Of a DNA stretch of 64,000 bases, positions 34,262 to 47,800 are shown piece after piece. Positions within the stretch are counted from its first letter, which is position 1. Every line of letters begins with the position of its first letter. Source of the DNA: Lutraria lutraria (lineage: Eukaryota > Mollusca > Bivalvia > Venerida > Mactridae). The stretch spans positions 4,958,965 through 5,022,964 of the forward strand of contig OZ026833.1 of the NCBI GenBank assembly GCA_964023205.1. Reading direction: 5' to 3'. A program made the translations under genes and the position numbers. The notes under the pieces were generated by a model. That model was not told the DNA's origin, made no database searches, and saw nothing but the letters and a program-made list of their open reading frames with translations.

Positions 34262-36109
34262 CTGAGGTATACCTATGCATAATCAATATTACGACACGGT
34301 AACATTTTGAACGGAAGCAAATTCGAGTTTTTGGTTGCTATAGTTTTGAAATTAAAATTCCACGTATGCACTTAAATGATAAATATTAATTTAATTTGAC
34401 TTGCTTAGTTCAAACCTTTCAGAAAACCAGAATCCCGGAAGATGTTGGAGATATTTATGAGAGGTAGGTAAGGAGCGCTCTGAGTTTTTTGATGTACTGA
34501 TTAAAATATGGGATAGCGTTATACGTGATAATTTGCAATGTATAAAACATACTTACAAATAGTGTTACCATTTTATCATATTGATGTACTTTGAATTTAT
34601 CGGATTCAAACCGAGCATCGTTATTTTTCTTTCTACAGAAATCAGAAGAAACACGATTGTACTTTTAACTGCTGCTAATCGACATTTGTTATGGTCTAGA
34701 AAAGTTTAGATGTACTCTTTCGAAAAATATTAAATGCTGATAAAATTCGCATGTAGCCAAATTATTTCGATGTATGATGTTTTAACGGTTTTAAAATACT
34801 ATGATAAAAAACCTAGTAGAATGGCGTTTTATACTATAGTTTTTATTTTTAAACATACGTATAAAGATATATATATATATACATTGTATCACTGTTACAT
34901 GATGTTCAATTCATAAAAAAAACGATGAAAATTTTGGTTTATTTTTCTGTTATTAATGGCCTGAAAGTTCTGCTAAACATTTGAAACACAATTCTACGGT
35001 GTCTCGTGAAGGACATCGTACCATAACCCAATTGTGTTTGTGGTTGCTGGCGTCAGTTGCTGGCTACAATATCAATTGAACGATGGATCGACGTCAATGT
35101 AGCATATATTAACAATCATTGACAACATACCTTCGCCCCATCGCAGCGTACTATCATTCTATCGAACCGCATCATCATACGATGAGGCGATGGTACGATG
35201 GCTTCCACGGTACACCGTACAATTCAGTGTTGTCCGACATTGAGAGCACATTAGTACAAGCGATGATTTAGAAACCACCAAAACCAGATAATATCATACT
35301 TAGAGAGATTTTTGTTAAGTGGTGAGTAATTAAAAAAATCGAGCATTAATGTTTTTACTCATCCTTAAATTGAATCATAACCACGTACGGAGTGTTAAGA
35401 CACGCCGATGAATGGATAAGCTGTCATTACAAAACTTGAGGTTTGAATCATCGCGAAATTATGTTACTATTCATGAATCTTTTTCACAGCTACTTTAATA
35501 ATGCAAAAAAATCATAACTCGTTATCTAGCCTATCTTTATTCAGACGTTGCACTGTCTGTCTGATGCAGCAATTTAAAGAGTAATTGTGAAATAATAAAA
35601 TGTGTAAATGTTATATTTACGAGACGTTATTAGGCAATAAAGAGTTATATCGATCGATAAGTGTATCACGTGACTGTACGCAACATTAATTTATTGTACG
35701 GATACATTATGCAACTTATTTGTTGCCCGGGTTACGGAGTGAAACGTTCTTGGACGAACTTAAGTATCTATTACTAAGCGTATGTTTAATGTGTTACACG
35801 AGTGATACAAGGAATCTGCCCCTATAAATTTCATTCGCCAAAGGACAACATGGAACGGGAACCAGTTTACAGAACAAGCGGATATTTCGGGCACTATCGC
35901 TACTTTCTGTTTTGTCAAGAAGTTGCGATTTTGCATGAGACAAAAAAAGGCGGCGACGAAATACAGAAACATTGCTAAACACAATTTTACTTGGTACATA
36001 CTGACATACTTCATGGTTTGGACCCGATAGCATTACTTTCTATATTATACCCATGTGAGGTAAAATCTCACTCGGGACCAGAAAAACCATTACATGGTGG
36101 AAGCTGTAC
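34262..36109. other. Non-coding; CATCGTACCAT inverted words
   Basis: CATCGTACCATAA (near 35016) and ATGGTACGATGG (near 35190) are inverted, with CATCATACGATGAGGCGATG beside the second, hinting at an old palindromic element between about 35010 and 35220. No supported gene. Confidence 0.35.
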
Positions 36110-36245
36110 GGCTGACTTACAGAAGGTCGTTAATTGGTTCTACGCAAGTATACACCCAGGGTGTTCCTACACCGTTAAAGCTGGGAAAGGTCACCAAATG
36201 ACTATGGCTGTTGGTGCAATGTTAGGCCATAGAGAAAAAAACATT
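36110..36245 (+). mobile_element. SINE 3' body and tail
   Basis: CTTACAGAAGGTCGTTAATT, GTATACACCCAGGGTGTTCC, CCGTTAAAGCTGGGAAAGG, ATGACTATGGCTGTTGGTGC and AATGTTAG form a series shared in part with 17818-17869 and 21215-21295. The 97-codon frame across it (35991-36284) is derived from this repeat. Confidence 0.6.
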
Positions 36246-37079
36246 ACGATTCTGTGTTCTTATAGGCAAGGGGATATATTATAATTATTATATATTACAA
36301 ATTGTTTAATTTAACACCCATCTTATAAGACTTCAATCTTGGAAGAATCCCAATAATTGAATTTATATGTACGTTTTACAATACATTTGTACTTAAAATC
36401 GGTCTAAACAAAGAAATATATTTTTTGCAAGGATTGAATATACTAAAGATCCGGTCGGTAATCAACCAATTGTGTTTACTGATTTTCTTCCATACCGAAC
36501 AATTTGACTGTGTGAATTCTGTTGTGTTTTTCAAATATACAGTATATGTGTAAAGATGCATATATACTTGTAATAATTTTATTGAGCACCATAGAAGAGT
36601 ACTTCTTGGTTGTTAAAGTTTAATTGTTCCAGTGACAGCACATGTTTTTTTGTTTTTTTTCCATTTCGGGCCCCTGATGGGTAACCCCATTTATTATCCC
36701 CGTAATAGGTGGGTACAGAGGTCGGGGATCCATCCCCTGTCCACCTTACAAAGTGTATAATCATGTATAATCAATATAAATGTTATGTTTTGACAGTAAT
36801 TCAAATAATAGATATATACTAAGCATACATGATATGTGGCCAGAAACGGAATTTTTTTGGATGCAAAAAAAAATGGTTTTGCATCGCTAAAACAGTACAA
36901 AAGAGTATAAAAGGGAAAACAAATACTAATTTCATTAAGAATCTCATGATACTCTGATAGTAATATCCATTCCAGTCAGTCCTTTAAAATTCGAGAAACA
37001 TAGAGTTTTATAAAAGTATTTTATGTAGTCAAAAATTCACAGATTGTCATATAGATTTTAAATGTAAGTTATACTCTTA
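36246..37079. other. AT-rich non-coding, nothing recognised
   Basis: Short frames at 36376-36561, 36579-36764 and 36694-36900 are unsupported. Confidence 0.4.
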
Positions 37080-38051
37080 AAATTTAGCAAACATATTACC
37101 AAAATGTTCTTCGAAATGTTTAATTCTATCATTCTTAACACATATTGATTTTCTTATACCGAGTTTTTCTTTCATATAGTTTTTGAAATTATCAAGCGTC
37201 AAACAAGATTTTACATTCTCTTTAAATTTGGATTTGTAGATGAAATATTTTATTAAAAGGGAAGCGTATTTACCCGCCATGGAATCAGTATCAACGGAAA
37301 AGATAAACTGATCTAAGAACTCTATATTACATTGATCTTTAAACCAAATATATACTAAGTTTACAAAACGTTTTATTAGTGTACAATTAAAAAAAGGTGT
37401 TGAATAGTTTCAGACTCAATATTGCAGTATGTACAACGATCATTTTCTACTATTTTTATTCTATGCAGAAATGTTTTTGTAACAATAATTTTTGTATTGA
37501 GTTTATATTGAAAATCCCTTAGCTTAATATCCTGTATGTCCTCTAATTGTTTACAAATCAATAAATATTCGTTTTCATCAATATCGCCTAGTTCATTACG
37601 CCATCTTTTTGGCATGACTATATTATTTGTGTTCGCTAAAAGATTGTAGTACATTTTACAACCTTTCTTGTTTTGGACTAATTGCTTAAGGTAGGGTGAC
37701 ATACTTAAATTATTTTTTGTGGTGTAAAATTTCTGTTTTCTTGTTTCTTATGGTACGTTTCCAATTGTTAGGGATAGCAGTTATTACTCTGTAATATTCT
37801 AAAAAGTTTCCATTAATATTGTAAATTCTTTGAAATTCTGTAAACGTGTAAAATTCACCTGCATTATTTAACAGGTCTATCACATGGAAAATACGTTTAT
37901 CATACCAAGATTTTAAGAAGAGAAATTTTTCTGAAAGAAAAATATTATACCATAGAGGGGAGTAAAGGATATCAACTACGTTGGTAATTTCAACATTTTT
38001 ACAGTATTTCAACCAGCTTGATAAAACGTCTTTCGAAAAGGGGTTTGTCAT
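37080..38051 (-). pseudogene. Non-LTR retrotransposon ORF2 C-terminal fragment
   Basis: Three consecutive minus-strand segments (38051-37710, 37702-37376, about 37375-37080) read as one decayed protein. The first has SWLKYCKNVEITNVVDILYS and SPLWYNIFLSEKF. The second has MPKRWRNELG, KLNTKIIVTKTFLHRIK and a zinc-knuckle-like CTYCNIESETIQHLF. The third ends in a lysine-rich tail. This order matches the region after the reverse transcriptase in L1/Tx1-type LINEs, which carries a zinc-binding (zf-RVT-like) domain. A one-base slip in an A-run near 37708 separates the first two segments, and further breaks follow. The endonuclease and RT catalytic domains are absent, so the copy is 5' truncated and dead. 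Confidence 0.75.
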
Positions 38052-38330
38052 TCTTTCAGCTTTATGGGAAATGTAATTTCACATTAGAGATCTCTGAGAA
38101 CAATGGAAGAAGCATGTAGCATTATAAATCAACTCACAAGCTTCAGTGTAAGCTTGGTAATGCTACAAGGAAGATTTATGATGCTACACTCCTTATATGG
38201 GGGCTACATCTGAGATTTAGAATGCTACACCCTTTATATGGGAAGGGATGATAGATTGATGGGGTTAAGTCCGATATTTGGAGGACAGGGTATATACATG
38301 TACGTTGTAGAAAAATGTTATTCGAGGTCG
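38052..38330 (+). repeat. Short direct repeats next to the 29-bp array
   Basis: ATGCTACACTCCTTATATGG and ATGCTACACCCTTTATATGG occur about 45 bp apart (near 38182 and 38222), with a further AATGCTACAAGG near 38159. This is a small old tandem duplication between the LINE fragment and the minisatellite. Confidence 0.55.
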
Positions 38331-41300
38331 CAGTAGAGCCAGGATAACACCAGAACGGGCAGTAGAGCCAGGATAACACCAGAACGGACAGTAGAGCCAG
38401 GATAACACCAGAACGGACAGTAGAGCCAGGATAACACCAGAACGGACAGTAGAGCCAGGATAACACCAGAACGGACAGTAGAGCCAGGATAACACCAGAA
38501 CGGACAGTAGAGCCAGGATAACACCAGAACGGACAGTAGGACCAGGATAACACCAGAACGGACAGTAGAGCCAGGATAACACCAGAACGGACAGTAGAGC
38601 CAGGATAACACCAGAACGGACAGTAGGACCAGGATAACACCAGAACGGACAGTAGAGCCAGGATAACACCAGAACGGACAGTAGAGCCAGGATAACACCA
38701 GAACGGACAGTAGAGCCAGGATAACACCAGAACGGACAGTAGGACCAGGATAACACCAGAACGGACAGTAGAGCCAGGATAACACCAGAACGGACAGTAG
38801 AGCCAGGATAACACCAGAACGGACAGTAGAGCCAGGATAACACCAGAACGGACAGTAGGACCAGGATAACACCAGAACGGACAGTAGAGCCAGGATAACA
38901 CCAGAACGGACAGTAGAGCCAGGATAACACCAGAACGGACAGTAGAGCCAGGATAACACCAGAACGGACAGTAGAGCCAGGATAACACCAGAACGGACAG
39001 TAGGACCAGGATAACACCAGAACGGACAGTAGAGCCAGGATAACACCAGAACGGACAGTAGAGCCAGGATAACACCAGAACGGACAGTAGAGCCAGGATA
39101 ACACCAGGACGGACAGTAGAGCCAGGATAACACCAGAACGGACAGTAGAGCCAGGATAACACCAGAACGGACAGTAGAGCCAGGATAACACCAGAACGGA
39201 CAGTAGAGCCAGGATAACACCAGAACGGACAGTAGAGCCAGGATAACACCAGAACGGACAGTAGAGCCAGGATAACACCAGAACGGACAGTAGAGCCAGG
39301 ATAACACCAGAACGGACAGTAGGACCAGGATAACACCAGAACGGACAGTAGAGCCAGGATAACACCAGAACGGACAGTAGAGCCAGGATAACACCAGAAC
39401 GGACAGTAGAGCCAGGATAACACCAGAACGGACAGTAGAGCCAGGATAACACCAGAACGGACAGTAGGACCAGGATAACACCAGAACGGACAGTAGAGCC
39501 AGGATAACACCAGAACGGACAGTAGGACCAGGATAACACCAGAACGGACAGTAGAGCCAGGATAACACCAGAACGGACAGTAGAGCCAGGATAACACCAG
39601 AACGGACAGTAGAGCCAGGATAACACCAGAACGGACAGTAGAGTCAGGATAACACCAGAACGGACAGTAGAGCCAGGATAACACCAGAACGGACAGTAGA
39701 GCCAGGATAACACCAGAACGGACAGTAGAGCCAGGATAACACCAGAACGGACAGTAGAGCCAGGATAACACCAGAACGGACAGTAGAGCCAGGAAAACAC
39801 CAGAACGGACAGTAGAGCCAGGATAACACCAGAACGGACAGTAGAGCCAGGATAACACCAGGACGGACAGTAGAGCCAGGATAACACCAGAACGGACAGT
39901 AGAGCCAGGATAACACCAGGACGGACAGTAGAGCCAGGATAACACCAGAACGGACAGTAGAGCCAGGATAACACCAGAACGGACAGTAGGACCAGGATAA
40001 CACCAGAACGGACAGTAGAGCCAGGATAACACCAGAACGGACAGTAGAGCCAGGATAACACCAGAACGGACAGTAGAGCCAGGATAACACCAGAACGGAC
40101 AGTAGAGCCAGGATAACACCAGAACGGACAGTAGAGCCAGGATAACACCAGAACGGACAGTAGAGCCAGGATAACACCAGAACGGACAGTAGAGCCAGGA
40201 TAACACCAGAACGGACAGTAGAGCCAGGATAACACCAGAACGGACAGTAGGACCAGGATAACACCAGAACGGACAGTAGAGCCAGGATAACACCAGAACG
40301 GACAGTAGAGCCAGGATAACACCAGAACGGACAGTAGGACCAGGATAACACCAGAACGGACAGTAGGACCAGGATAACACCAGAACGGACAGTAGAGCCA
40401 GGATAACACCAGAACGGACAGTAGGACCAGGATAACACCAGAACGGACAGTAGGACCAGGATAACACCAGAACGGACAGTAGAGCCAGGATAACACCAGA
40501 ACGGACAGTAGAGCCAGGATAACACCAGAACGGACAGTAGAGCCAGGATAACACCAGAACGGACAGTAGGACCAGGATAACACCAGAACGGACAGTAGGA
40601 CCAGGATAACACCAGAACGGACAGTAGAGCCAGGATAACACCAGAACGGACAGTAGAGCCAGGATAACACCAGAACGGACAGTAGGACCAGGATAACACC
40701 AGAACGGACAGTAGAGCCAGGATAACACCAGAACGGACAGTAGAGCCAGGATAACACCAGAACGGACAGTAGGACCAGGATAACACCAGAACGGACAGTA
40801 GGACCAGGATAACACCAGAACGGACAGTAGGACCAGGATAACACCAGGACGGACAGTAGGACCAGGATAACACCAGAACGGACAGTAGAGCCAGGATAAC
40901 ACCAGAACGGACAGTAGGACCAGGATAACACCAGAACGGACAGTAGGACCAGGATAACACCAGAACGGACAGTAGGACCAGGATAACACCAGAACGGACA
41001 GTAGGACCAGGATAACACCAGAACGGACAGTAGAGCCAGGATAACACCAGAACGGACAGTAGAGCCAGGATAACACCAGAACGGACAGTAGAGCCAGGAT
41101 AACACCAGAACGGACAGTAGAGCCAGGATAACACCAGAACGGACAGTAGAGCCAGGATAACACCAGAACGGACAGTAGAGCCAGGATAACACCAGAACGG
41201 ACAGTAGGACCAGGATAACACCAGAACGGACAGTAGGACCAGGATAACACCAGAACGGACGGTAGGACCAGGATAACACCAGAACGGACAGTAGAGCCAG

Positions 41301-42808
41301 GATAACACCAGAACGGACAGTAGAGCCAGGATAACACCAGAACGGACAGTAGAGCCAGGATAACACCAGAACGGACAGTAGAGCCAGGATAACACCAGAA
41401 CGGACAGTAGAGCCAGGATAACACCAGAACGGACAGTAGAGCCAGGATAACACCAGAACGGACAGTAGAGCCAGGATAACACCAGAACGGACAGTAGAGC
41501 CAGGATAACACCAGAACGGACAGTAGGACCAGGATAACACCAGAACGGACAGTAGAGCCAGGATAACACCAGAACGGACAGTAGAGCCAGGATAACACCA
41601 GAACGGACAGTAGAGCCAGGATAACACCAGAACGGACAGTAGAGCCAGGATAACACCAGAACGGACAGTAGAGCCAGGATAACACCAGAACGGACAGTAG
41701 AGCCAGGATAACACCAGAACGGACAGTAGAGCCAGGATAACACCAGAACGGACAGTAGAGCCAGGATAACACCAGAACGGACAGTAGGACCAGGATAACA
41801 CCAGAACGGACAGTAGATCCAGGATAACACCAGAACGGACAGTAGAGCCAGGATAACACCAGAACGGACAGTAGAGCCAGGATAACACCAGAACGGACAG
41901 TAGGACCAGGATAACACCAGAACGGACAGTAGAGCCAGGATAACACCAGAACGGACAGTAGAGCCAGGATAACACCAGAACGGACAGTAGGACCAGGATA
42001 ACACCAGAACGGACAGTAGAGCCAGGATAACACCAGAACGGACAGTAGAGCCAGGATAACACCAGAACGGACAGTAGAGCCAGGATAACACCAGAACGGA
42101 CAGTAGGACCAGGATAACACCAGAACGGACAGTAGGACCAGGATAACACCAGAACGGACAGTAGAGCCAGGATAACACCAGAACGGACAGTAGGACCAGG
42201 ATAACACCAGAACGGACAGTAGGACCAGGATAACACCAGAACGGACAGTAGAGCCAGGATAACACCAGAACGGACAGTAGAGCCAGGATAACACCAGAAC
42301 GGACAGTAGGACCAGGATAACACCAGAACGGACAGTAGAGCCAGGATAACACCAGAACGGACAGTAGAGCCAGGATAACACCAGGACGGACAGTAGGACC
42401 AGGATAACACCAGAACGGACAGTAGAGCCAGGATAACACCAGAACGGACAGTAAAGCCAGGATAACACCAGAACGGACAGTAGGACCAGGATAACACCAG
42501 AACGGACAGTAGAGCCAGGATAACACCAGAACGGACAGTAGAGCCAGGATAACACCAGAACGGACAGTAGGACCAGGATAACACCAGAACGGACAGTAGA
42601 GCCAGGATAACACCAGAACGGACAGTAGAGCCAGGATAACACCAGGACGGACAGTAGGACCAGGATAACACCAGAACGGACAGTAGGACCAGGATAACAC
42701 CAGAACGGACAGTAGAGCCAGGATAACACCAGAACGGACAGTAGAGCCAGGATAACACCAGAACGGACAGTAGAGCCAGGATAACACCAGGACGGACAGT
42801 AGGACCAG

Positions 42809-42997
42809 ACATACTCATGAGAGGTATGTTGTGGGGTGATCCCTTTGATCTTTTCGGTGTTTTTAACCCCACAAGTCACACCCCACAAGTCGAAATTATC
42901 CCTACAAGTCCAGTTTGTACGTATCTGAACCCCACAAGACCTAAATGTACGAACCCTAACCCAAACCCTAACCCCACAACAACCCTTGCATGCGTAC
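42809..42997. repeat. Array spacer 1 with telomere-like tract
   Basis: 189 bp of non-array sequence. It starts with an inverted repeat, ACATACTCATGAGAGGTATGT, has several CCCCACAAGTC-type words, and contains AACCCTAACCCAAACCCTAA (42952-42975). An array-like AGGATAACACC resumes after CATGCGTAC. Spacer 2 is the same sequence. Confidence 0.9.
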
Positions 42998-44710
42998 AGG
43001 ATAACACCAGAACGGACAGTAGGACCAGGATAACACCAGAACGGACAGTAGAGCCAGGATAACACCAGAACGGACAGTAGAGCCAGGATAACACCAGAAC
43101 GGACAGTAGAGCCAGGATAACACCAGAACGGACAGTAGAGCCAGGATAACACCAGGACGGACAGTAGAGCCAGGATAACACCAGAACGGACAGTAGAGCC
43201 AGGATAACACCAGAACGGACAGTAGGACCAGGATAACACCAGAACGGACAGTAGAGCCAGGATAACACCAGAACGGACAGTAGAGCCAGGATAACACCAG
43301 AACGGACAGTAGAGCCAGGATAACACCAGAACGGACAGTAGAGCCAGGATAACACCAGAACGGACAGTAGAGCCAGGATAACACCAGAACGGACAGTAGA
43401 GCCAGGATAACACCAGAACGGACAGTAGAGCCAGGATAACACCAGAACGGACAGTAGAGCCAGGATAACACCAGAACGGACAGTAGGACCAGGATAACAC
43501 CAGAACGGACAGTAGAGCCAGGATAACACCAGAACGGACAGTAGAGCCAGGATAACACCAGAACGGACAGTAGGACCAGGATAACACCAGAACGGACAGT
43601 AGGACCAGGATAACACCAGAACGGACAGTAGAGCCAGGATAACACCAGAACGGACAGTAGGACCAGGATAACACCAGAACGGACAGTAGGACCAGGATAA
43701 CACCAGAACGGACAGTAGAGCCAGGATAACACCAGAACGGACAGTAGAGCCAGGATAACACCAGAACGGACAGTAGAGCCAGGATAACACCAGAACGGAC
43801 AGTAGGACCAGGATAACACCAGAACGGACAGTAGGACCAGGATAACACCAGAACGGACAGTAGAGCCAGGATAACACCAGAACGGACAGTAGAGCCAGGA
43901 TAACACCAGAACGGACAGTAGAGCCAGGATAACACCAGAACGGACAGTAGAGCCAGGATAACACCAGAACGGACAGTAGAGCCAGGATAACACCAGAACG
44001 GACAGTAGGACCAGGATAACACCAGAACGGACAGTAGGACCAGGATAACACCAGAACGGACAGTAGAGCCAGGATAACACCAGAACGGACAGTAGGACCA
44101 GGATAACACCAGAACGGACAGTAGGACCAGGATAACACCAGAACGGACAGTAGAGCCAGGATAACACCAGAACGGACAGTAGAGCCAGGATAACACCAGA
44201 ACGGACAGTAGGACCAGGATAACACCAGAACGGACAGTAGAGCCAGGATAACACCAGAACGGACAGTAGAGCCAGGATAACACCAGGACGGACAGTAGGA
44301 CCAGGATAACACCAGAACGGACAGTAGAGCCAGGATAACACCAGAACGGACAGTAGAGCCAGGATAACACCAGAACGGACAGTAGGACCAGGATAACACC
44401 AGAACGGACAGTAGAGCCAGGATAACACCAGAACGGACAGTAGAGCCAGGATAACACCAGAACGGACAGTAGGACCAGGATAACACCAGAACGGACAGTA
44501 GAGCCAGGATAACACCAGAACGGACAGTAGAGCCAGGATAACACCAGGACGGACAGTAGGACCAGGATAACACCAGAACGGACAGTAGGACCAGGATAAC
44601 ACCAGAACGGACAGTAGAGCCAGGATAACACCAGAACGGACAGTAGAGCCAGGATAACACCAGAACGGACAGTAGAGCCAGGATAACACCAGGACGGACA
44701 GTAGGACCAG

Positions 44711-44899
44711 ACATACTCATGAGAGGTATGTTGTGGGGTGATCCCTTTGATCTTTTCGGTGTTTTTAACCCCACAAGTCACACCCCACAAGTCGAAATTA
44801 TCCCTACAAGTCCAGTTTGTACGTATCTGAACCCCACAAGACCTAAATGTACGAACCCTAACCCAAACCCTAACCCCACAACAACCCTTGCATGCGTAC
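44711..44899. repeat. Array spacer 2, duplicate of spacer 1
   Basis: It lies exactly 1902 bp from spacer 1 and I see no difference by eye. The telomere-like tract is at 44854-44877. About 0.78 kb of array to the left of each spacer shows the same order of unit variants, except a single substitution near 42454, so the duplication includes array sequence. Confidence 0.9.
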
Positions 44900-47800
44900 A
44901 GGATAACACCAGAACGGACAGTAGGACCAGGATAACACCAGAACGGACAGTAGAGCCAGGATAACACCAGAACGGACAGTAGAGCCAGGATAACACCAGA
45001 ACGGACAGTAGGACCAGGATAACACCAGAACGGACAGTAGAGCCAGGATAACACCAGAACGGACAGTAGGACCAGGATAACACCAGAACGGACAGTAGAG
45101 CCAGGATAACACCAGAACGGACAGTAGAGCCAGGATAACACCAGAACGGACAGTAGAGCCAGGATAACACCAGAACGGACAGTAGGACCAGGATAACACC
45201 AGAACGGACAGTAGGACCAGGATAACACCAGAACGGACAGTAGAGCCAGGATAACACCAGAACGGACAGTAGAGCCAGGATAACACCAGAACGGACAGTA
45301 GAGCCAGGATAACACCAGAACGGACAGTAGGACCAGGATAACACCAGAACGGACAGTTGAGCCAGGATAACACCAGAACGGACAGTAGGACCAGGATAAC
45401 ACCAGAACGGACAGTAGAGCCAGGATAACACCAGGACGGACAGTAGAGCCAGGATAACACCAGAACGGACAGTAGGACCAGGATAACACCAGAACGGACA
45501 GTAGAGCCAGGATAACACCAGAACGGACAGTAGAGCCAGGATAACACCAGAACGGACAGTAGAGCCAGGATAACACCAGAACGGACAGTAGAGCCAGGAT
45601 AACACCAGAACGGACAGTAGAGCCAGGATAACACCAGAACGGACAGTAGAGCCAGGATAACACCAGAACGGACAGTAGGACCAGGATAACACCAGAACGG
45701 ACAGTAGAGCCAGGATAACACCAGAACGGACAGTAGAGCCAGGATAACACCAGAACGGACAGTAGGACCAGGATAACACCAGAACGGACAGTAGAGCCAG
45801 GATAACACCAGAACGGACAGTAGGACCAGGATAACACCAGAACGGACAGTAGAGCCAGGATAACACCAGAACGGGCAGTAGAGCCAGGATAACACCAGAA
45901 CGGACAGTAGAGCCAGGATAACACCAGAACGGACAGTAGGACCAGGATAACACCAGAACGGACAGTAGAGCCAGGATAACACCAGAACGGACAGTAGAGC
46001 CAGGATAACACCAGAACGGACAGTAGAGCCAGGATAACACCAGAACGGACAGTAGGACCAGGATAACACCAGAACGGACAGTAGAGCCAGGATAACACCA
46101 GAACGGACAGTAGAGCCAGGATAACACCAGAACGGACAGTAGAGCCAGGATAACACCAGAACGGACAGTAGAGCCAGGATAACACCAGAACGGACAGTAG
46201 GACCAGGATAACACCAGAACGGACAGTAGAGCCAGGATAACACCAGGACGGACAGTAGAGCCAGGATAACACCAGAACGGACAGTAGGACCAGGATAACA
46301 CCAGAACGGACAGTAGGACCAGGATAACACCAGAACGGACAGTAGAGCCAGGATAACACCAGAACGGACAGTAGAGCCAGGATAACACCAGAACGGACAG
46401 TAGGACCAGGATAACACCAGAACGGACAGTAGAGCCAGGATAACACCAGAACGGACAGTAGAGCCAGGATAACACCAGAACGGACAGTAGAGCCAGGATA
46501 ACACCAGAACGGACAGTAGGACCAGGATAACACCAGAACGGACAGTAGAGCCAGGATAACACCAGAACGGACAGTAGAGCCAGGATAACACCAGGACGGA
46601 CAGTAGAGCCAGGATAACACCAGAACGGACAGTAGGACCAGGATAACACCAGAACGGACAGTAGGACCAGGATAACACCAGAACGGACAGTAGAGCCAGG
46701 ATAACACCAGAACGGACAGTAGGACCAGGATAACACCAGAACGGACAGTAGAGCCAGGATAACACCAGGACGGACAGTAGAGCCAGGATAACACCAGAAC
46801 GGACAGTAGGACCAGGATAACACCAGAACGGACAGTAGAGCCAGGATAACACCAGAACGGACAGTAGAGCCAGGATAACACCAGAACGGACAGTAGAGCC
46901 AGGATAACACCAGAACGGACAGTAGAGCCAGGATAACACCAGAACGGACAGTAGAGCCAGGATAACACCAGAACGGACAGTAGGACCAGGATAACACCAG
47001 AACGGACAGTAGAGCCAGGATAACACCAGAACGGACAGTAGAGCCAGGATAACACCAGAACGGACAGTAGAGCCAGGATAACACCAGAACGGACAGTAGA
47101 GCCAGGATAACACCAGAACGGACAGTAGGACCAGGATAACACCAGAACGGACAGTAGAGCCAGGATAACACCAGAACGGACAGTAGAGCCAGGATAACAC
47201 CAGAACGGACAGTAGGACCAGGATAACACCAGAACGGACAGTAGAGCCAGGATAACACCAGAACGGACAGTAGGACCAGGATAACACCATAACGGACAGT
47301 AGAGCCAGGATAACACCAGAACGGACAGTAGAGCCAGGATAACACCAGAACGGACAGTAGAGCCAGGATAACACCAGAACGGACAGTAGGACCAGGATAA
47401 CACCAGAACGGACAGTAGAGCCAGGATAACACCAGAACGGACAGTAGAGCCAGGATAACACCAGAACGGACAGTAGAGCCAGGATAACACCAGAACGGAC
47501 AGTAGGACCAGGATAACACCAGAACGGACAGTAGAGCCAGGATAACATCAGAACGGACAGTAGAGCCAGGATAACACCAGAACGGACAGTAGAGCCAGGA
47601 TAACACCAGAACGGACAGTAGAGCCAGGATAACACCAGAACGGACAGTAGGACCAGGATAACACCAGAACGGACAGTAGAGCCAGGATAACACCAGAACG
47701 GACAGTAGGACCAGGATAACACCAGAACGGACAGTAGAGCCAGGATAACACCAGAACGGACAGTAGGACCAGGATAACACCAGAACGGACAGTAGGACCA

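Noticed and set aside
35991..36284. 97-codon plus-strand frame, soluble-protein-like
   Set aside because: It overlaps a SINE 3' body whose words recur at 17818 and 21215, so the frame is repeat-derived.
42952..42975. A true telomere or chromosome end
   Set aside because: Only about four CCCTAA-like units occur, inside a minisatellite with sequence continuing on both sides.
38176..47490. A 3,104-codon minus-strand open frame and several others of 400-1,535 codons
   Set aside because: They follow from a stop-free 29-bp unit, are open equally in all three frames, mostly begin at non-ATG codons in repeat sequence, and encode only the repeat.
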